A DNA stretch of 47,175 bases from Spirochaetota bacterium (GTDB lineage Bacteria; Spirochaetota; B62-G9; DRHN01), in contig JAFGTF010000153.1 in assembly GCA_016934265.1 (NCBI GenBank), positions 1 to 47,175 on the forward strand. The letters are read 5' to 3'. Made by a program: the position numbers and the translations under genes. This document shows, piece by piece, positions 43,621 through 47,175 of this stretch. The notes under the pieces are model-generated. The model did not search any database. It was given only the letters and a program-made list of their open reading frames with translations, and was not told where the DNA came from. Every line of letters starts with the position of its first letter. Positions within the stretch are counted from its first letter, which is position 1.

Positions 43621-43692
43621 TAGGCGATACTGGATTTGAACCAGTGACTTCTACCATGTGAGGGTAGCACTCTACCGCTGAGTTAATCGCCC
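43621..43692 (-). tRNA. tRNA-Val (anticodon CAC)
   Basis: The 72-nt sequence folds as a cloverleaf. The acceptor arm is GGGCGAT/ATCGCCT with a G-U closing pair, the anticodon stem is CTACC/GGTAG with loop CTCACAT, and the T arm is ACTGG/CCAGT with TTCAAAT. The anticodon CAC reads GUG. The 3-prime CCA is not encoded, so it must be added after transcription. Confidence 0.95.
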
Positions 43693-43701
43693 TTCTTTTA
43701 C

Positions 43702-43729
43702 AGTATAATACAATATGGTATCCAGTAAA
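43702..43729 (-). promoter_or_regulatory. Promoter of tRNA-Val
   Basis: On the minus strand TTTACT (43729-43724), a 16-bp spacer and TATACT (43707-43702) lie ten bases before the mature 5-prime end. The -35 overlaps a perfect 16-bp palindrome, TAAAGAAATTTCTTTA (43726-43741). Confidence 0.6.
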
Positions 43730-43788
43730 GAAATTTCTTTATTCCGCTTTGACGCCGCATGTCCTTTTTTCCCGGGCCGACAAAACGT

Positions 43789-45213
43789 TCAGCGTATGAT
43801 ATACGTCGGGTCCGATTCCTCCGGACCTACCTCCTTTTTCCACACATCCTCGTATCCCTTCCTCCCCAAGAGACTGTAGGTGTACTGTTTTCCCGCTTCG
43901 ACACCCGGCTGGTCGAGTGGGTTCACGTTGTACAGGCATCCGGCGAATACGGTCTGCACCTCATAGAAATAGAAGAGCTGACCCAGGGTGTAGGGGTTGA
44001 TCTCGGGAAGCGTTATCTCCAGCACCGGGCGCTGCGATTTCACGAGAGCGTGGGCGGTTGCCCGTTTTTCCGCCTCGAATAGTTCATTCAGCGTATGGCC
44101 GCCGAGGTAGCTTATCCCCTCGAACTCTTTGTACAGGGAGGGAATATTGAGAAAGTTCTTGAAGTTTTCGACACTGAGAATAGTGATGATCTTGTCTTCC
44201 GGTCCTTCCCGGTAGAGCTGGATCTGAGAGTGCTGATCTACCGCACCGACTGCCTTTATGGGGGTCTGGCCGCAGTAGACGATCTCGCCGCTTTGCGCGA
44301 ACTTTTTCCCGAGGCTCTCGGCAAGAAGCTGCCTGTACCACCCGGCCACCTCCGCGAGTGCGGTCGAGTACGGCATGAGAACCGCCATATTCACTCCCTT
44401 TTTGATATGGAGGTGATAGTGGATGACGGCGTTGAGATACGCGGGGTTTTTCAATAGATCGTCCGTATTCAATCGTTTCACCATCGCGGACGCTCCCGCA
44501 GCGAGGGCGTCGATATCGACGCCTGCCATATATGCGGGGAAGAGGCCGACCTGGGAGAGCACCGAGAACCTTCCGCCGACACCTGGCGGCACTTTCAGCG
44601 TCCGCAGACCGAGATCGTTCGCGATTTCCCTCATCGTGCCGGACTTCGGATCCGTGGTCGCGATCACCCGGTGTTTGTATCGTTCTTCTCCTATCTTGTC
44701 GATCATGTGCTTCTGGAAGAGGAGGAAGTTCGCCATCGGCTCAGCGGTGCTTCCGGATTTCGATATCACGTTGACGAGGGTGGTTTCCGGGTCGATGATG
44801 TCGAAAAGCCCCGTGATCTCATCTGGATCGATATTTTCCGCAAAGAAGATGCGCGGTGTTTTTCTCGTCTCGTGCGGAAGAAGGTTGTAGAAGGGATGGC
44901 AGAGGGCGCGGGTCACGGCGATTCCGCCGAGTGAGGAGCCGCCTATACCGATCACGAGCAGGTTTTCAAGGCGGTCGCCCATCTCCTTTTTTATCTCTTC
45001 GCCGAGCTTTTTAATCTCCTTCAGGTCTCCCTTTTTTTCGGGAAGATCGTAGAACGGCAGCGTACCCCCCTCCCTCTCTGCGGCGAGGGACTCGTGTATC
45101 CGTTTCGTGCGACGTTCATACGACAGGATCTCTTCGGTGCTGATGCCGGTGCGGTTTCCGACGTTGTGTGCGAGGACATTATTGTAGTTGTATATCAACG
45201 GTTTCCTAATCAT
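43789..45213 (-). CDS. pgi: Glucose-6-phosphate isomerase
   Basis: This 474-residue glycolytic/gluconeogenic enzyme interconverts glucose-6-phosphate and fructose-6-phosphate. Two SIS sugar-phosphate domains are present, with GIGGSSLGGIAVTRAL and VISKSGSTAEPMANF. The conserved DQHSQIQLYREGPEDK block carries active-site residues. The ATG at 45213 follows AGGAG; an upstream TTG is less likely. The gene is monocistronic, with its own promoter and no clear terminator before the tRNA promoter. Confidence 0.95.
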   Translation of the reverse strand: MIRKPLIYNYNNVLAHNVGNRTGISTEEILSYERRTKRIHESLAAEREGGTLPFYDLPEKKGDLKEIKKLGEEIKKEMGDRLENLLVIGIGGSSLGGIAVTRALCHPFYNLLPHETRKTPRIFFAENIDPDEITGLFDIIDPETTLVNVISKSGSTAEPMANFLLFQKHMIDKIGEERYKHRVIATTDPKSGTMREIANDLGLRTLKVPPGVGGRFSVLSQVGLFPAYMAGVDIDALAAGASAMVKRLNTDDLLKNPAYLNAVIHYHLHIKKGVNMAVLMPYSTALAEVAGWYRQLLAESLGKKFAQSGEIVYCGQTPIKAVGAVDQHSQIQLYREGPEDKIITILSVENFKNFLNIPSLYKEFEGISYLGGHTLNELFEAEKRATAHALVKSQRPVLEITLPEINPYTLGQLFYFYEVQTVFAGCLYNVNPLDQPGVEAGKQYTYSLLGRKGYEDVWKKEVGPEESDPTYIIR

Positions 45214-45243
45214 CCGTATACTCCTCTCCTGCGGACTACTCAA

Positions 45244-45272
45244 ATTGTAGCAGCATGAAAATCGAAATTCAA
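45244..45272 (-). promoter_or_regulatory. Promoter of pgi
   Basis: On the minus strand TTGAAT (45272-45267), a 17-bp spacer and TACAAT (45249-45244) lie about 30 bp before the pgi start. Confidence 0.65.
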
Positions 45273-45357
45273 GTTAATTCAGGCGGGCGGTTTCCGCCGC
45301 GGGGGAGCCTTTGATTCGGATTTTCGATACGTACGGACTGCATATGACCGAATCATG

Positions 45358-45387
45358 TTGATTGTCGGAGGATATCGGTAGTATTAC
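45358..45387 (+). promoter_or_regulatory. Putative promoter of the C_GCAxxG_C_C gene
   Basis: TTGATT (45358-45363) and TATTAC (45382-45387) are separated by 18 bp. They lie about 120 bp before the start codon, so the leader would be long. This is a weak call. Confidence 0.3.
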
Positions 45388-45507
45388 TTATAAACCGGGG
45401 CGGGGATATAGGACATGATCTCCATTGAATGCAAGCCCGAGTTGGCTTGGTTTCGAAGCTCATCAGGTAAGCGACGATATCACACGGAAAGGAGTAAGAC
45501 AGGAACG

Positions 45508-46068
45508 ATGACGGACGAAGAGAGAATCAAAAAGGCGTACGAGCTCGGCTTCGAGTACGAGAGGGAGTATTACGGCTGCAGCCAGTGCACCGTCGCGGCG
45601 GTTTCAGAAGCGCTCGAGGTTAGAAACGATTTCATCTTCAAGGCGGCGAGCGGTTTCGCGGGGGGGATGGGGAGCCTCTGCTCGGGACCGTGCGGCGGGT
45701 ACACGGGCGGAGCAATGATGGTCTCCGCTTTCTTCGGCAGGGTTCGCGAGCGGTTCGACGACGACATCGAGAACAGGCGCTCTTCCTACCGGCTCGTACG
45801 GCGGCTTGCCGACAGGTTCTTTGACGCCTACGGCTCGTTCGTCTGCGAAAAGGTGCAGCGAAGCATCTTCGGCAGGTCGTTCAATATCCTCGACCCCGAG
45901 GAGCGAGCGGCTTTCGAGAAGGCGGGGGCACATACGGACAAGTGCCCGTCGGTCGTGGGAAACGCCGCCTCCTGGACCTGCGAGCTCATACTGGAGGAGA
46001 TGCGAAAGAAAAGATTGGATCTCGACCACTTCAGGTTTCTCAGACAGGTAGCATCAGACCTCTATTGA
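45508..46068 (+). CDS. C_GCAxxG_C_C family redox/metal protein
   Basis: This 186-residue protein carries the family pattern GCSQCT near 23-28, GGMGSLCSGPCGGYTGGAM near 52-70, CEKVQRSIFG and later Cys residues. The family is found mainly in anaerobes and is thought to bind metal or act in redox chemistry; no reaction is established. No signal peptide is seen with the start at 45508, which begins MTDEERIKKAYELG as usual for the family. AGGA lies four bases upstream. It is monocistronic with a terminator directly after the stop. Confidence 0.88.
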   Translation: MTDEERIKKAYELGFEYEREYYGCSQCTVAAVSEALEVRNDFIFKAASGFAGGMGSLCSGPCGGYTGGAMMVSAFFGRVRERFDDDIENRRSSYRLVRRLADRFFDAYGSFVCEKVQRSIFGRSFNILDPEERAAFEKAGAHTDKCPSVVGNAASWTCELILEEMRKKRLDLDHFRFLRQVASDLY

Positions 46069-46092
46069 GACGCGGACAACGCGGTCTTTTTT
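46069..46092 (+). terminator. Terminator after the C_GCAxxG_C_C gene
   Basis: A 6-bp stem with one bulged base (GACGCG/CGCGGTC) and loop GACAA is followed by TTTTTT. It begins at the base after the stop codon. Confidence 0.75.
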
Positions 46093-46179
46093 GGAAAATT
46101 CCGTACTATCCCCGGTAATAAGTGGTACAATAAAATCCGACGAATAAAAGAGAATCGTACCCCCCCTACAGGAGGAAGG

Positions 46180-47046
46180 ATGAGATTCAGTTTGTTTTTC
46201 CCGTCGGCCCTCGTATGCATATCGGCGGTTTGTTCGACGCCCCTTTTCGGTCAGGACGGCGGGGAGCTCTACTTCGCGCTTCCTAAAGGGTACGGATACA
46301 CACGAAGCTCCTTTTTAGCCCGGAACGATTACGAGGTTCCCCTGCGTTTCGGAGAGCGCCTGAAGCCCTTATCTTCGTTTCTCCGCGGGGACGTCGTGTG
46401 GTACAGCCTCAGTCGGGGAACGCGGTCCTTCTTTTTACCCGAACCCTTTATCGTTCGTTTCGAGGGGGGCGGACTCACAGAAGTGGTTGGAAACATACCG
46501 ATAGGGAGGGAGACCGTCGACAGATCGCACCCGCTCCCCCTTTTTTACCGTCCGGACGATCTCGTGCCGCTTGCCGAGGAGTACAAGGCCTCCGGATACG
46601 AATGGCGGGCCCTCCTTTTGCGGGAGGAGGCGAACGAGGCGTTCGTACGGATGATGGACGATGCGAAAAAGCAGGGGATCTGCATAAGGGTAATCTCGGC
46701 GTTTAGAGATGCGCCGTACCAGTCGAACCTCTACCAGCGTGCGATCGACAGATACGGGCCCGTACAGAAGGCGGTCGCCAAGCCCGGCCACTCCGAGCAT
46801 CAGCTCGGGACTACGTGCGACCTCACTACGGACGAAATAGGATACGGCCTCTCCTCGAGCTTCGAAAAGACCGTCGCGTTCGAGTGGCTGAGGAAAAATG
46901 TGCACAGATACGGCATATCCTACTCCTATCCGCTGTACAAACAGCGAATTACGGGATATATCTACGAACCGTGGCACTTCCGGTACTGGGGAAACGAACG
47001 GTGGACTCTCCAAAGCGAGCGGATGGGGCTTTTCTTCTCGCGATAG
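46180..47046 (+). CDS. VanY-type D-alanyl-D-alanine carboxypeptidase (M15B)
   Basis: This 288-residue exported zinc peptidase trims peptidoglycan stem peptides. A signal peptide spans about 1-24. A unique domain of about 90 residues precedes the M15 domain (about 120-285). Zinc ligands are H207 and D214 in SEHQLGTTCD and H266 in EPWHFRYWG; the catalytic Glu is E263. RVISAFRDAPYQ is also family-typical. AGGAGGAAGG before the ATG sets the start. A 25-bp tandem repeat array begins two bases after its stop. Confidence 0.92.
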   Translation: MRFSLFFPSALVCISAVCSTPLFGQDGGELYFALPKGYGYTRSSFLARNDYEVPLRFGERLKPLSSFLRGDVVWYSLSRGTRSFFLPEPFIVRFEGGGLTEVVGNIPIGRETVDRSHPLPLFYRPDDLVPLAEEYKASGYEWRALLLREEANEAFVRMMDDAKKQGICIRVISAFRDAPYQSNLYQRAIDRYGPVQKAVAKPGHSEHQLGTTCDLTTDEIGYGLSSSFEKTVAFEWLRKNVHRYGISYSYPLYKQRITGYIYEPWHFRYWGNERWTLQSERMGLFFSR

Positions 47047-47048
47047 AG

Positions 47049-47175
47049 CGGCGAACCGACCTGTGTTGACGGTCGGCGTACCGATCGGTGTTGACGGTCG
47101 GCGAACCGACCTGTGTTGACGGTCGGCGTATCGATCGGTGTTGACGGTCGGCGTACCGACCGATGTTGACGGTCG
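47049..47175. repeat. 25-bp tandem repeat array running off the window
   Basis: Five contiguous 25-bp units begin at 47049, 47074, 47099, 47124 and 47149, and a sixth begins at 47174. The core is CGGCG...TGTTGACGGT. Units 1 and 3 are identical, and units 2 and 4 differ at one base, so there is a 50-bp higher-order period. Each unit pairs CCGACC-like bases with GGTCGG across a 9-base loop. The unit length is not a multiple of three, so it is not a coding repeat. The true end lies outside the window. Confidence 0.9.

Noticed and set aside
47049..47175. Possible CRISPR array
   Set aside because: The 25-bp units are contiguous with no unique spacers, and no cas gene is present.

Overview
The window looks like chromosome of an anaerobic Gram-negative-type (diderm) bacterium. 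The diderm call rests on an oligopeptide-binding protein with an ordinary signal peptide and no lipobox, a periplasmic HtrA-type protease, and a Cache-type sensor kinase. Anaerobiosis is suggested by a formate dehydrogenase with NuoE/NuoF partners, a Stn-like electron-bifurcating transhydrogenase, a formate/nitrite channel and a C_GCAxxG_C_C protein. The gene set fits a peptide or amino-acid fermenter, syntroph or acetogen-like organism, for example in the Spirochaetota or the former Deltaproteobacteria. The sequence alone does not settle the phylum.

Layout. 1-3676: leader and a large hybrid histidine kinase. 3768-9763: dipeptide/oligopeptide ABC importer, with dppA as its own transcription unit and dppBCDF as a second one. 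9855-12782: PreP-type M16C metallopeptidase. 12784-12960: a 177-bp element with near-perfect terminal inverted repeats that fills a convergent intergenic gap. 12960-17561 (minus): a signalling operon of Cache sensor kinase, single-domain response regulator, response regulator with an unfamiliar C-terminal domain, and a response-regulator receiver fused in frame to a FocA-type formate/nitrite channel. 17772-18616: short-chain dehydrogenase. 18618-23811 (minus): NuoE-like, NuoF-like and FdhA subunits of an NAD-linked formate dehydrogenase. 23823-30948 (minus): stand-alone Lrp/AsnC sensor domain, NuoE-like, NuoF-like, a ferredoxin-GltD-NuoG fusion (a Stn/Nfn-like transhydrogenase) and a protein with a degenerate receiver domain.

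31263-32735 is an HtrA/DegP protease. 32966-37918 (minus) holds thrC, nadB and an ABC-2 exporter pair. 38215-43495 (minus) is a compact nine-gene run: FtsX-like permease, LolD-like ATPase, a 76-residue Cys-containing protein, YggS, YggU, MtnP, an unknown membrane protein, LspA and an RluD-family pseudouridine synthase. Then come tRNA-Val(CAC), pgi, a C_GCAxxG_C_C protein and a VanY-type carboxypeptidase. A 25-bp tandem repeat array runs off the end of the window.

How it fits together. The 12.9-31 kb section reads as a formate and redox island. FdhA with its NuoEF partners interconverts formate and CO2 with NAD(H), possibly also ferredoxin. The Stn-like complex would exchange electrons among NADH, ferredoxin and NADP. 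The receiver-channel fusion would move formate across the membrane under direct phosphorylation control by the adjacent kinase. None of the three receiver proteins in that operon carries a recognisable DNA-binding domain, which points to control at the protein level. This receiver-gated formate channel is the strongest candidate for an undescribed system in the window.
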